Below are positions 44,602 to 56,000 of a DNA stretch of 64,000 nucleotides, piece after piece. The stretch is taken from assembly GCA_963555705.1 (NCBI GenBank), contig OY743171.1, forward strand, positions 26,654,852-26,718,851, given 5' to 3'. The notes beneath the pieces are model-generated. The model worked only from the letters and a program-made list of their open reading frames with translations, was not told the DNA's origin and searched no databases. Both the position numbers and the translations under genes were made by a program. Each line of letters starts with the position of its first letter. Position 1 is the first letter of the stretch. The stretch is from Ligustrum vulgare (lineage: Eukaryota; Streptophyta; Magnoliopsida; Lamiales; Oleaceae).

Positions 44602-44750
44602 GTAAGGTTTAAATCAATCGTGTGGGCTTCTATGTGAATTACTGTGTATTGAATAAAAAGCTATCAAATTTGGTTAAGTCCATTTAAAGTGATCTAATAA
44701 GGATTTGGTATATTGGGCTTTAATGCATCTAATTAATGTATAGGCTTTTA
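44602..44750 (+). repeat. copia-2 3' LTR start
   Basis: The polypurine-like CCAAGTGGGAGAT precedes TGTAAGGTTTAAATC, the likely LTR start. It runs to 44750, where solo LTR D is inserted. Confidence 0.5.
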
Positions 44751-45720
44751 TGTGTTGTTAAACATGAGGTGCAACCGAGGCTTGAATCGCGATTTTTTCG
44801 GCAAACTTACCGACGGTCGAGGTAGGTAAGTTTCTGGGTAATTTGTTTCTTGGGCTTGGGTTTGATTTGGTGGTATTTTTGAGTTGGGACCGTGGCTGTC
44901 TTAGTGTGGTGTGCGAGTTTGGAATTGGGTGCGGTGGTGGTTTGAGGTGAGTGGTTTGTGCAGGTTGAGGTGGTGGTGTTTGGGTTGTGATGGAGGTGGC
45001 TATGGTGTAAGAATGGTGGTCTGGTTTCGATCTTGGAGGTGATGGGGACTGTTTTGGTTGTTGGTGATGATGGAGGTGTGTGGGAGGTGGCGGTGCTGCA
45101 GGTGGTTGGGTGGTTTCGAGTATGGCAGCGGTGATGCTTTCTGTGGTAGTGCACGAATGGGGAAGTGGTGGTGAGGTGAGGTGGTTACCTGGCTGCGGGA
45201 GGTAACTGGAAATCAATGTTGTGGTTTGAAGTTTGCTGAGCTCCAGCTGGTCGTGAATGGTGTTGCTGGGCACAGAGGATGAACCTGTGGTTGTGTTGAG
45301 AGAGGGAGCCTGAAATTGTTGAGGTGTGGGTTGGGAAGTGAGTATGAGAGTTTGATAGGGTATGAGATTGATGTAGTTGGTGGGAGGTATGGGTTGATTA
45401 GGGTAGTTTGGAAACCTTGACAAGCAATGTACGGAATTTGAGAAAAATAATACGCACGAATCAACTGAGTCTAAAAAATGAATCTGATAAAATGAGCTTG
45501 ATGTAATTTGAAATTTAAAACGATTTCGAAAATAATAATTTAATTAAATCAATAAAATTTTAGAAATTCGAATTTTAATTAAAATCGAATGGACTCGATA
45601 TTTCTCGACTCGACTAGACGAATACGTCACGACTTTAATTTAATAATGGGTGAGATCGCAACGGCACGTTTCATAGTTTAAAAATAATTATTAAATGCGT
45701 AAAAATTCTTGATCACTACA
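44751..45720 (-). repeat. Solo LTR D
   Basis: 970 bp, TGTGTTG to CACTACA, flanked by a 5-bp duplication TTTTA (44746-44750, 45721-45725). In its own sense it starts TGTAGTGATCAAGAATTTTT and includes a CA/CC-rich part that gives misleading open frames. Homologous to the LTR that starts at 62496. Confidence 0.8.
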
Positions 45721-45725
45721 TTTTA

Positions 45726-45857
45726 ATATGAACATAATTATTTGCGACGCTTCAAACCATCACAATATTTAGTTATGCTTTCAAGCGTCATAAAAATTGT
45801 GACTCTTGCATAACACGTAGCAAAAAAATGTCACTACTAGACATTTTTGTTGTAGTG
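45726..45857 (-). repeat. CACTA right subterminal region and terminus
   Basis: Contains GCGACGCTTCAAAC, AAGCGTCATAA and GTGACTCTTG words and ends AGACATTTTTGTTGTAGTG, the inverted partner of the left terminus. Confidence 0.8.
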
Positions 45858-45860
45858 ATT

Positions 45861-46602
45861 GGTTCAAAACTTGTACTCCTTTTAAAAAGCCTATGACTAT
45901 GATGCTTGGAGATTCTCATACTATATAGGTTCTTGAAACTGGAGATGTTGAACTCAAATTCACCTCTAGAAGAGTCTTGACATTAAAAGATGTACTATAT
46001 ACACCTTCCACGAGAAAGAGTTTGATGTCTGGTTATCTTTTGAATAAGGCTGGCTTCAAACAAATAATTGAATTCGATCAATATGTGATTACCAAGAAGG
46101 GTGCTTTTGTTGGCAAAGGATATGCTTGTGATGGAATGTTCAAATTAAACATTGTAAGTAATAATAAAAATGCTTCTACTTCTGTTTATATGCTCTCTTC
46201 ACTAAGTTTTTGGCATGCTCATTTATGTCATATCAATAAACGATATGTGGGAATCGTGAAGTTCAAGATTAATTCCCAATGTGAAAAAAGATTTAGAAAA
46301 ATGTGATACTTGCAATCAAGTGAAAATTATAAAAAAAAAAAACTCATAAAAGAGTTGAAAGAAATACCAAATTATTAGAAATAATTCATACTGATTTATG
46401 TGAATTTGAAGGAATTTTAACTCGTGGAGGAAATAGATATTTTATCACTTTTATTGATAATTGTTCAAAATATACTTATGTTTATTTATTGAAAAATAAA
46501 AGTGATGCTTTTGAACGTTTCAAAAAATTCCTCCTAGAAGTTGAAAATCAATTCGGTAGGAAAATTAAACAAATTCGAAGTGATAGAGGTCGAGAATATG
46601 AA
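45861..46602 (+). pseudogene. copia-1, second part: end of protease, pre-integrase, integrase start
   Basis: Continues directly from 16575 with WFKTCTPFKKPMTMMLGDSH, then KDVLYTPSTRKSLMSGYLLN (protease end and linker), HAHLCHINKRY...CDTCNQVK (integrase zinc-binding region, with a frame change near 46300) and IIHTDLCEFEG...YFITFIDNCSKYTYVYL, IRSDRGREYE (integrase core). Cut at 46603 by element E. Confidence 0.85.
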
Positions 46603-47857
46603 TGTAACGCCCCAAAACTTGTGTCCCAGAGGTTACTCAAATCATCCGTTCATTCGTAAAAATATTGACTTGACATAGGATGTAATAATAATTTTAAAGA
46701 ATAATAACGCGGAATAATGTAATTAAACTTTATGTCTTACAAAACATCAAATAACTAAAAATCATTTTTGAGATCTATATTATAAATTAATAAAAATTTA
46801 ATTTGCAAAAGAATTGTCTAATTAACTAAAAAATTATCTTGATCCAGCGACATGGCTCTCGGCCAGCAGTTTCAACCTCCAACTCCGATCAATCATGCAT
46901 CTGTAAAATATTTTAAATATCGAATGAGCATATAAATATACTCAGTATAGATCTCGTACCAGTATTTTCATAATTTAATATAAAATGTAGTAAATTAAAC
47001 ACATAACATACTTTTATAGTGGAATAGAAACCCGACCATCTCAATATTCTCAATTTAGGTCATACTCATTCTCAATCTCAATTTATGGTCTAGTACTATG
47101 ACTGGCTTCTGTAGATCTACATAATACCCTTTGGTATTGTCCACACGATCCTCATTACTATTAATTCGGATCACATAATAACACATAAATTACTCAAACT
47201 TAAAACATTAAAAAACGAAAACACAAACAACTTGGCACATAGATAAATCCATACCTTGTTCGTTAAATTGATCGTAAACTTGAGTAATAAAAACTGAAAA
47301 TATTGGCAAACGGATCTCGAAAGCGTTGAAAAACTTTTATTTATTTTCTCTCTCCTTTCGCTCTCTAGTTCTTTTCTTTCCCGGCTCTAATTGTCTTAGC
47401 AATTTTTTGGTGAATAATGCATGAACAGATTGGTTCTTTGAATAATGCATGAACAGATTGGTTCTTTAAATAATGCGATTGGCGTGAGAATTGATGTGGA
47501 TAATCACTATCACAAACTGGTAATTATCTAAATAAATGCTACTTGATTAAGGTTAATCATACAATTAGCATTCTAGTAGGAGTCTTCATTTAATTAAAAT
47601 TGAACTTCTACTAACAATTGATAATGCATAAAATTTATGTTTGAGAGGAATTCTAACGTGCAAATTATTAATGTTTCATCCAAATACTTATCCGATAATT
47701 CATGAAAATAAACGATTAAATAATGCATAAATATTAAAATAATTCGATGATTAATAAATATTTAAAATTTTAATCAAATTATAATTTCACGCAAAACTCA
47801 AATTACCAAATATTAGAACTATTAGCACAATGTTCCTAGAATATTCGGGGTGTTACA
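46603..47857 (-). repeat. Element E LTR (3' in element sense)
   Basis: Complete LTR, inserted in the copia-1 integrase after ATGAA. The internal side carries the complement of a polypurine tract. Confidence 0.8.
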
Positions 47858-48890
47858 TCATCTCCTCCTAAAATAAAATTTCCTCCTCGAAATTTTCCTA
47901 AGATATCGAGAAGTACCATTAAAATTCAAAATATATGGGCATGGTAGGAAATCCAATTTAATTTAAGTTCATGTTTTCAAGTCTTGATTACACATTTATA
48001 ATAAGCATAAGAATATAAAATTTTATAGCTAAACCTCAAAGATATAATAATTAGCTATAAGTATCGATAAACATCTATCAAACAAAGAACAAACGTACCT
48101 TTGAGGAAAAATAGATCAACTACTAATTTGTTCATTTAAGCAATCATGAAACGAAATTTCACGTCCATACAAGAAGATTTAATCTTATGGCTAAAATCTA
48201 AAATACTATTATTTTCGATAAGCATTAACATTAATTGAAGGTATACGGAACTATGAATTATTAAATATTAAATCAAGCAAAATAAATCCCAAGATCAGAT
48301 TTGTGTGTATATATATATTTTTTAAATAATAATTCTGTAATAAATCCCCATGTTTACTAATTTCAAGATAAAAGTTTCTAATAACTTAGGCAGAGAACAA
48401 AATCCAATTTATAATCTAATAAATAATTAAGTACTTCATTAATCTATCCTAGTCACAATTTCCGCATGCATCCTTGATTATGGACATTTTTCATGCAAAA
48501 TTAAATATATTCAAGTATTACAAAAATAATTATATATCCTTCGAGTAATTCACACCCTTAAGAAGCGTGTCAAATTAATGGCAACATTACTTTATTTGAA
48601 GTAACTTAACCGTGTAAATTGTATCAAAAGAAACAACATAACTGTGAACAATAAAATATGGAAATTAACTTTATTCAAAGAGAATAGATCAACTACAAAT
48701 AATCTTAACTGATTAACTTTAAAATTAATAATTTCATACCTTAGATCGTCAGCTAGAAGTTGATCATGCTCATCCCGGGTCCGATGTCTTGTGGATCGAA
48801 ATTAATTTTATTTTAGCATATAAAGAAACTTAAAATTTTAATTTCACAAAAGTCTACAGGAAAGATTGGCTGAGCTCTCTGATACCATTA
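47858..48890 (-). other. Element E interior, non-coding
   Basis: AT-rich, with no frame resembling gag or pol. Only the primer site and polypurine tract are recognisable. Confidence 0.65.
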
Positions 48891-49596
48891 TGTAACGCCC
48901 CGAAACTTGTGTCCCGGAGGTTACTCAAGTCATCCGTTCGTTCGTAAAATTATTGACTTGACATAGGATGTAGTAATAATAATTTTAAAGAATAATAATG
49001 CGAAATAACGTAATTAAACTTTATGTCTTACAAAACATCAAATAACTCAAAATCATTTTTGAGATCTAAATAATAAATTAATAAAAAATCTGATTTGCAA
49101 AACAATTGTCTAATTAAATTAAAAATAATAATATTTTTCTTGACCCAGCGACATGGCTCTGCCAGCAGTTTCAACCTCCAACTCCGATCGATCATGCATC
49201 TGTCAAATATTTTAAATATGGAATGAGCATATAAATATACTCAGTGTAGATCTCGTACCAGTATTTTCACAATTTAATATAAAAAAACAAGTAAATTACG
49301 CACATAACATACTTTTATAGTGGAATAGAAACCCGACTATCTCATTCTAAATTTAGGTCATACCAATTCTCAATCTCAATTCCGTCTGGTACTATGATTG
49401 GCTTCTGTAGATCTACATAATACATTTTGGTATTGTCCACATGATCCTCATTACTATTAATTCGGATCACATAATAACAAATAAATTACTCAAACTTAAA
49501 ACATTAAAAAACGAAAACACAAACCACTTGGCACATAGAGAAATCCATACCTTGTTCGTTAAATTGATCGTAAACTTGAGTAATAAAAACTGAAAA
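48891..49596 (-). repeat. Element E LTR (5' in element sense), truncated
   Basis: Matches the first 700 bp or so of 46603-47857, ending at ACTGAAAA where element F begins. The remainder is not seen in the window. Confidence 0.8.
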
Positions 49597-50266
49597 TGTT
49601 GAATCCGAGCCCAAAGAAAGGTACAGTGATCCACCAGCGAAGGCCCAATAGTGGCCCAATGGACCATGGCCCACAGCTAAAGGCCTAAAGTATCACCTGG
49701 GAAGAATGCCGAGGTGGTACATCGAGCAGACCTCTTTAAGCCGACCTGGTTAACGACTAGCCGAAGTGCTTTATACCCAGCCGGGGCGCTTTACGGCGCT
49801 GACCTGAAGAGAGATGGAGTCAGTGATGGGACACTGCCTTTACCAAGACGTGACAGACGCCCATCCCCTACGAAATGTAGCAATGATTAGGGTTGAAAAA
49901 CAAGGTTGTCACCTCCATGAGCTAGGGTGATGACAAGTGTAAAGTATGCCACGTGTCGTGATACGAGATAAAAAGTTCCTCTATAAATAAAGCACGATTG
50001 TCTCCAAGTCAAAGGTTAGCAACTTCTGATTCTTAACTCTATATTTCTCTCACTCCCTTTTCTCTCTTTTACACATTTATATTTCCCGCACCCAATATAT
50101 ATTTGCCCAAAATGAGTATTGACTTAGGCATCGGAGTGCAAACGGGAGCCACCTCGGCCCCCTTTGCAAACTGATTGTTTGTCACAGTGCGCAGGAGGTT
50201 CACGTATCCAAGAGGGAGGAGCTGAGACATGTTGGTCCAAGGTCCATCCGGATTTTGTGGTCAACA
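49597..50266 (+). repeat. Element F 5' LTR
   Basis: 670 bp, TGTTGAATCC to GTGGTCAACA, with a TATA-like CTATAAATAAAG at 49981-49992. Confidence 0.88.
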
Positions 50267-50286
50267 TTTTGGCGCCATCTGTGGGA
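50267..50286 (+). other. Element F primer binding site
   Basis: TTTTGGCGCCATCTGTGGGA directly after the LTR, the usual type for Tat elements (TGGCGCC core). Confidence 0.85.
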
Positions 50287-50389
50287 AGCCATACTGCTAA
50301 CCACCAAAACACATGGTAAAAAGCCATACATGGAAAGGTAGTCCTGAAAAAGGACGAAGAACCATTTACGAAGAAGCGGAAAAAAGCAA

Positions 50390-50560
50390 GAGCTTTGAAA
50401 GATAAGCTGGTTGGCCTTGAAAAAGGCGAGAGCTTTGAAAGATAAGCTGGTTGACCTTGAAAAAGGCAAGAGCTTTGAAATATAAGCTGGTTGGCCTTGA
50501 AAAAGGCAAGAGCTTTGAAAGATAAGCTGGTCATCTTTGAAAAAAGGGTGTAATAACTTT
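50390..50560 (+). repeat. 40-bp tandem repeats in element F leader
   Basis: About four units built on AGCTTTGAAAGATAAGCTGG followed by a CCTTGAAAAAGGC part. More degenerate units continue to about 50690. They lie between primer site and gag, where packaging signals would be expected. Confidence 0.85.
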
Positions 50561-50701
50561 GAAACACAAGTGTAATAACCTTGGAAAAAGACATATAACT
50601 TTAAGATACAAGTTTAATAACCTTGAAAAAGGCGGGGATTTTTGAAACGAAAGTCCACTCATCTTTGAAAAACAGAGTAAAATTAAGGCATTTCCCTAAA
50701 C

Positions 50702-51591
50702 ATGAACGAAAGTGATGGTGATGTTAACCCCCGTAGGGGAAGAAGTGGCCAACACAGCGAGGGCGAAGTTCCTCAAGGACTCCATGAAAACGCCAATGAG
50801 GAAGTGGTACAACCAAACCCACCTCGCCGGCACCGAAATCGCCGAGACATGACACGCATGGCGGCCCAAATGCTGGAGATGCAGAGGCAGCAAATAGAAC
50901 AGACTGCTGCAATGAATGCTTTTATGGCTAGAGGGTATGTTATGAACGAACCCGTGATGCCTCAACAATACTCACAGCCACAACATTCACCATCCGAGGT
51001 GACCACTGTCTCGTATTATTATCAAGATCCACAGACATATGCCGAGGTGGAATCCGAGCCTTTCTACGAGCGAGACCCGGAACATGAAGCACATGAAGAA
51101 CAAAACCCACTCCCAGATAGACGCAGGGAGGCTTCTCCCGTAAGATCCGGCAGTGTTTTCATCCGAATGGGAGGGTTATTGAGGGGCCAACGACGAGGAC
51201 AAACGGATCCAGGTCGGCACAATGCCACAGAGCCTAGAAATAGGCACGAGCGACATGCTGAAGAAGCCTTGTCGCAGGGTCAAATGTATAGGGACCAACA
51301 TGGAACGGGAGCGGAAAGGTTGGCATCAACACATGAGCCTAGGAATAGGCATGAAAGAAGAGCCGAAGCAGTTCGGACTAATCCTCGCAATGAATTACAG
51401 AGCCATGAAAGGCCAAACTACGGCCACGTTCCACCACCACAAAGGCAGGAGTATGCTCTGCCACTCTATGGCCAATACCGTGATCCGGAGTACTCCGGTC
51501 ATGACGAGAATAGCGAGCCGCCGTCATACGAGTTAGATGATGAAGAGGAAGTAAGTCCCTTCACAGAGGGCCTCCGTAGATGCCCCGTACC
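50702..51591 (+). CDS. Element F gag, N-terminal part
   Basis: ATG at 50702 opens a polar, Arg/Glu/Gln-rich N-terminal gag region (RRHRNRRDMTRMAAQMLEMQ), typical of Tat gag before its capsid domain. The frame is uninterrupted up to the solo LTR at 51592. Across the insertion the reading resumes as RRCPVPHDFEMPEIAKYFG at 54794. Confidence 0.8.
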
Positions 51592-52361
51592 TGTAACACC
51601 CCAAGTTCAAGAATCTTAACCTAGGTATGTTAACTTCCATTCACATTAATTTCGGAATTTAAAACGTTTACACGACAAAAATGTTCATTTATCCATTATA
51701 AAATTTTACAGAAATTTCGACAGAGTCTCCTCTATAAACTGGACATAGCCAACCTGTAGAGGGACATCAAGACCATTTTACAAATTCAAAGCATCAATCA
51801 CATCACAATGACATTCACCATCGCCAAAACCAATCCATTCATTTCCCGAACTCCTCAAGTATAAGATTTTCCAAAACATCATCAAACATTGACAATTGAA
51901 ATAAAAGGTAATTTAACCTCTAATACGTTCCATACTTAATCAAAATAACTTCAACCAAACCATTATCAATAATAATGAATGAAGAAATAAATTTAAATGA
52001 TAACTCGAATGAATTTAACTTTATTAATTAAGGCGACAACGGGTACTGTCGGAGTCAGCCGCCAAGTGCTCCTATCTGATCATCTAACTTTCATCACCTG
52101 AAATGTTGGGGAGGGATTGGGGTGAGCTAAAGCTCAGTAAGTAAACTGTATGCATGAATGCATGCTTATGACATGAATGCTTTAAAAATTCCATGTATGT
52201 ATCCCCATTTACTTTACTTTCCAGAACTTTCAAACTTTTCAAACTTTCACTTAACATTTCAAAACTCTCACTTCATTCCATCGTGAGCTCACTTGGTGTA
52301 ACTTCTAGTCAATCAGAATACAGTGGGCAATGACTTATTTGGAACCAGATTACATGCGCAT

Positions 52362-52490
52362 TTCCACCGCAAAGCGGTTTAACATTCACTTTCCCACCGC
52401 AAAGCGGTTTAACATTCACTTTCCCACCGCAAAAGCGGTTTAACAGTCCACCGTAAACGGTTGAACATTCCGTCGCAAAGCGACTTAATT
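52362..52490 (+). repeat. 30-bp minisatellite with CCGCAAAGCGG hairpin units
   Basis: Three units of CCACCGCAAAGCGGTTTAAC plus a TTCACTTTC spacer, then two degenerate units (CCGTAAACGG, CGTCGCAAAGCGACT). In the degenerate units both arms of the small inverted repeat have largely changed together. Confidence 0.75.
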
Positions 52491-53830
52491 CGGGTACGCC
52501 GGTCCCCCGCGCCCCATTTCCCACTCGCAACTTTCATGAACTAGAAGTACACCCATTCATTCTTTCAAAAACTTGGGATACATAACTTTTGAACAAACTT
52601 GCACTTTTACACATTTCTTTCATTTAAAACATTTGACTTCCAAATTTCGATGTCAATGCATGCTTGATGATGCAATGACATCATAATGTGCATGCTTAAA
52701 CATTCTTCTCAATAACATATGCTTTCATAATGTAAATGCAATTCATCAAAGCAAGTAAGTTGCACGACAGTCATTTACACATAACTTTCACATTTACATT
52801 CAACTTCTATGAAAATAGGGGGAAGTTTACTTACTTGACATCCTTAGCATTTACCGTTATCTGGATTTGCAAGTGGAGGAACATCGGCTGCCCGTGTCAT
52901 CAATGTACCAAGATTTTAGTTGCATCTATCCATTTAGTAAAATATACTTTCAGTTCAAATATAAATATATTCATCATTCTTTTAACATTACATTAAACAC
53001 GTTAAGACAATAAATCTTCTTCACTTTTTCATTCTTGTGATCATTTATTCCAAACAAGGTATTAAGATATATTAAATACTTCCATACCATGCTCGAAATC
53101 GAAAGATTTAAACCATTCGACAAAACGTGTAACTTTCAGTTCACACACATTCGTTATTCATTTTAATAATAATCAAACATTAACCGAGATTAAAACTTCA
53201 ATTTAATATATAATCCAAACCAAGCGGAATCTTAAGCTATGTCTAACACATTTAACACCATATTCGAAATGAACAATCAATTCAACACACCATAGTAAAA
53301 TTTTACTCATCTTTTAGTTCAAACTAAAATTCAAAATTTCATTACCTAACTTTACAAAATTTCTCAATTAAAATTCTAAATATCAATAAATTTGAAAATC
53401 TCAAATTAACTCAACATTCAAAAATTTCAATTAAACTAACTGAAATCAATTATCAGTTACACTAATTAGAACTAAATTTCCTAAATTCGAAAATACATTA
53501 CAATTTCCAATTTAGTTATAAATTCAACAAAACCAATTAATTCAATGAATTCATAAAATCTGAAATTATAGAATATGACATTACATATCTCAAATTTTCA
53601 AATAAAAACTCAAGATTCAAGAAAATATAATTAAGCCCCAAATCTGAAATTCCTTCATATACTATGCAAGACCCATATTCATATATTTGAAATATGACAA
53701 TCTACTACTGTGAAATTGCATATCCATATATACATCTTCATCAGAATTGAAAATTACATTTATAACTCTAAGTTAAACTACAAATCTCAACTAAACAAAT
53801 TTTAATCTAAAATTTTCGAAATCGGCAGAT

Positions 53831-53835
<5 letters not shown>

Positions 53836-53861
<26 letters not shown>

Positions 53862-53863
53862 GC
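53836..53863 (+). repeat. TA microsatellite
   Basis: An uninterrupted run of about 13 TA dinucleotides within solo LTR G. Confidence 0.9.
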
Positions 53864-54793
53864 CCACAAACTGAAATTAACAATTAAATTCGAATTTAAA
53901 CTATTCCAAAATCTGAATTTTGAAAAAATCTTAACATATATACATACACTCAACTTATATATATATACCTCAATTTGAGTTTAACAATTTAAAATTAGAA
54001 ATTTAACCAAAACCCAAAATCTGAAGATCATTCATTTACATACATACATACATTCCACACACATTTACATACACAAAAATCAATAAATATATGTGTATCG
54101 AAGTGTGAAAGTGTGTGTGCGAGCATTGTGCGTGTAAATTTCAGGTGCGAGTGGGTTGTTTTCTCGCGTGTGTGGGTGCGCGCTCGAGGGGAAAGGGAAG
54201 AGAAAAAGGTAGAGAGGAGCACCCTACCGTGATGGCGACCGGTGGTGAGGTGAGCGTTGCCGGCGAGAGGTGAGAGAGACGGGAGACAGAGAGCGCAGAG
54301 AGAGACAGAGTGTAGAGATCGCGAGGGAGGCGATGTGAGGGAGAGGAGTGAGTCGCTTTGAGTCGGGTGTGGGAGTGGGATCCGGGTTTGGGAATAGGGT
54401 AGGGTTTTAATTTTAACTTTCAAAATTTGTAACTTAGTCCCTCACTCTCCCCATGCGCATAGGTAGGTCCATAACTTCAATTTAGTCTACAATTACCACC
54501 AAATTTTCCCCAAATTTTAATTTAACACAATTTAGGTCACTTACAACTTAATCAATTAAAATTTATAGCATGCTTAGGTAATAAAACAATTAATCACATA
54601 AAATTTCACGTAACCAATTTATAAGTTTTCTAATTGGCACATTGATCGAGACGGCGTCCAAGTCCTTCCACTGCAAAATAATTCAAATCATAGACATTAA
54701 AAATTATCAATTTAAAATTTATAACAACATTAACATAAATATCACGTAGGATTTCAGAATTGTCCATAAAATGAAAAGCGATCTTACAGTACC

Positions 54794-56000
54794 CCACGAC
54801 TTTGAGATGCCAGAAATAGCAAAATACTTTGGCCGAGGTGATCCTGACGATCACCTGTTAAATTACCGAGCCAGCATGGAAATAGCCGGGGCCACCCCGG
54901 CACTGAAATGTAAAGCTTTTGCTTTAACCCTTGAGGGAAGTGCCATACGATGGTATAAAAAACTCCCTCCTGGAAGCATCCACAGTTGGAGGGATATGAA
55001 AACTGCTTTTAAGAATGGCTTTGTTTCTTCCAGGCTTGGCCAACTCCCACTCCAACGCCTTCAGGATCTGAGGCAAGGGAGGGACGAATCTCTGAAAAGT
55101 CACCTAGCTAGATTTATTGAAGAAATGCATATCTGCGAAAATATCACAGAAGCGGAGATGTTTTCCGCCTTAAAAGGAGGGCTAGATATGACCAGCATGT
55201 TTTGGAGAGATGTTCGGAGCAGGAAACCAAGGGATTACAATACCCTGGTAGACCTGATGAAGGAAGAGATTGTGTCGGAGGAAATGGCTAGGGCCAGAGA
55301 TAATCACCCCCAAGGGAGATACAACCTTGGATATTCCAATGAAGCGAACCTCAAAAAGGGAGGAAACAAGGATAGGGTCGGCGGTAACCGAGGTGGTGCG
55401 CCTCGTCCGTTCCCGGGGACAGGATCTAGCTTTGCAGCAGAGATCACAGAAGCTATCCCTCACTTGCACTCTAACACCCCTTCTCAAAATCCTCCCACGG
55501 CTCAAGGGAGAGTGGAAAGCAGCCGAAGTGGAAAACAGCCCATGATTGGGGCTTATTGTGCCTACCACAGATATTACGGTCACGCAACAGAGGATTGCAG
55601 GGAAATCCACATGTTAGCTGACCAAAAGGTGCAGGGGAGAAGGGGGGGTAACTTCCCCCTCGACATAGGGAGAACTCAAAAATCTGGTGGCCAGAAGTTC
55701 AACCGAGCTGATAGGAGAGCTCCGTGGAAGAATTCAACTAAAGAAAGAATTGACAATAGTCAAAGAGACAGGAATAAGGTTCAAGATACCGCCTCGGCAC
55801 ATGCTAAAGATACACGGGAACCACCTATGCAAGTGGCCGACCTTCCCATTCGCGAAATTGACACAATACTGGGAGGCCCCCACCCAGGGGGGAGCACAAA
55901 CAACTCCCAAAAGAGGTATGTAAGAGAGGCCAAGCAGCCCGCCAACGTGAACTATCATATCCATTCCCATCCTGTTGGGATGCTCGGATGGAACCTATCA
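54794..56000 (+). CDS. Element F gag, capsid and zinc knuckle
   Basis: Continues gag as FEMPEIAKYFGRGDPDDHLL, KAFALTLEGSAIRWYKKLPP, FVSSRLGQLPLQRLQDLRQG and ESLKSHLARFIEEMHICENI, the Tat capsid domain, and a knuckle YCAYHRYYGHATEDC (near 55554). The gag frame runs on to 56096, but the homologous protease frame takes over near 55985, which implies a small frameshift or programmed shift there. Confidence 0.85.

Larger units (their letters stand above)
35193..44750 (+). mobile_element. copia-2: degenerate Ty1/copia element, interrupted
   Basis: The end of a 5' LTR (to TAACA, 35225), primer site, a long repetitive leader, gag (37330-37941), then a solo LTR insertion, then knuckle, integrase tail, RT and RNase H fragments, polypurine tract and the start of the 3' LTR (44602). 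Protease and the integrase core are deleted. The 5' LTR is mostly replaced by element B. Confidence 0.75.
16576..45857. mobile_element. CACTA (En/Spm)-type DNA transposon, now 29 kb through nested insertions
   Basis: Left end CACTACCAAAAACG, with a second copy CACTACAAAAAACG at 16689; right end reads CACTACAACAAAAATG on the minus strand. Imperfect inverted termini of about 28 bp share AGTAGTGACA. A 3-bp target duplication ATT flanks it (16573-16575 and 45858-45860), and removing the element rejoins the copia-1 protease as CYDKDWFKTCTPFK. Both ends carry repeated GTGACGCTT/AAGCGTCAC subterminal motifs. No transposase is recognisable; nearly all of the present length is later retrotransposon insertions. 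Confidence 0.85.
46603..49596 (-). mobile_element. E: antisense LTR element with non-coding interior
   Basis: LTRs at 46603-47857 (1,255 bp, TGTAACGCC to GGTGTTACA) and 48891-49596 (truncated by element F) are closely similar. On the minus strand a primer site TGGTATCAGAGAGC lies near 48874-48887 and a polypurine tract borders 47858. The 1.03-kb interior has no coding capacity that I can see, so this is a non-autonomous element. Confidence 0.8.
51592..54788 (+). repeat. Solo LTR G in element F gag
   Basis: 3,197 bp, TGTAACACCCCAAG to GATCTTACA, flanked by an exact 5-bp duplication GTACC (51587-51591, 54789-54793). It has no coding region and no internal second terminus, so it is an unusually long solo LTR or a non-coding element. 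It includes a small repeat with hairpin units (52362-52490) and a TA microsatellite (53836-53863). Confidence 0.8.

Noticed and set aside
44758..45464. 221-codon antisense Pro/Thr/His-rich frame
   Set aside because: It lies within solo LTR D, in a CA/CC-rich part, has no recognised domain, and the homologous LTR at 62496 has similar composition without the same protein.
54028..54423. 131-codon antisense frame in solo LTR G
   Set aside because: Ser/Leu/Thr-rich low-complexity frame over GAGA-rich DNA, no domain, inside a non-coding LTR.
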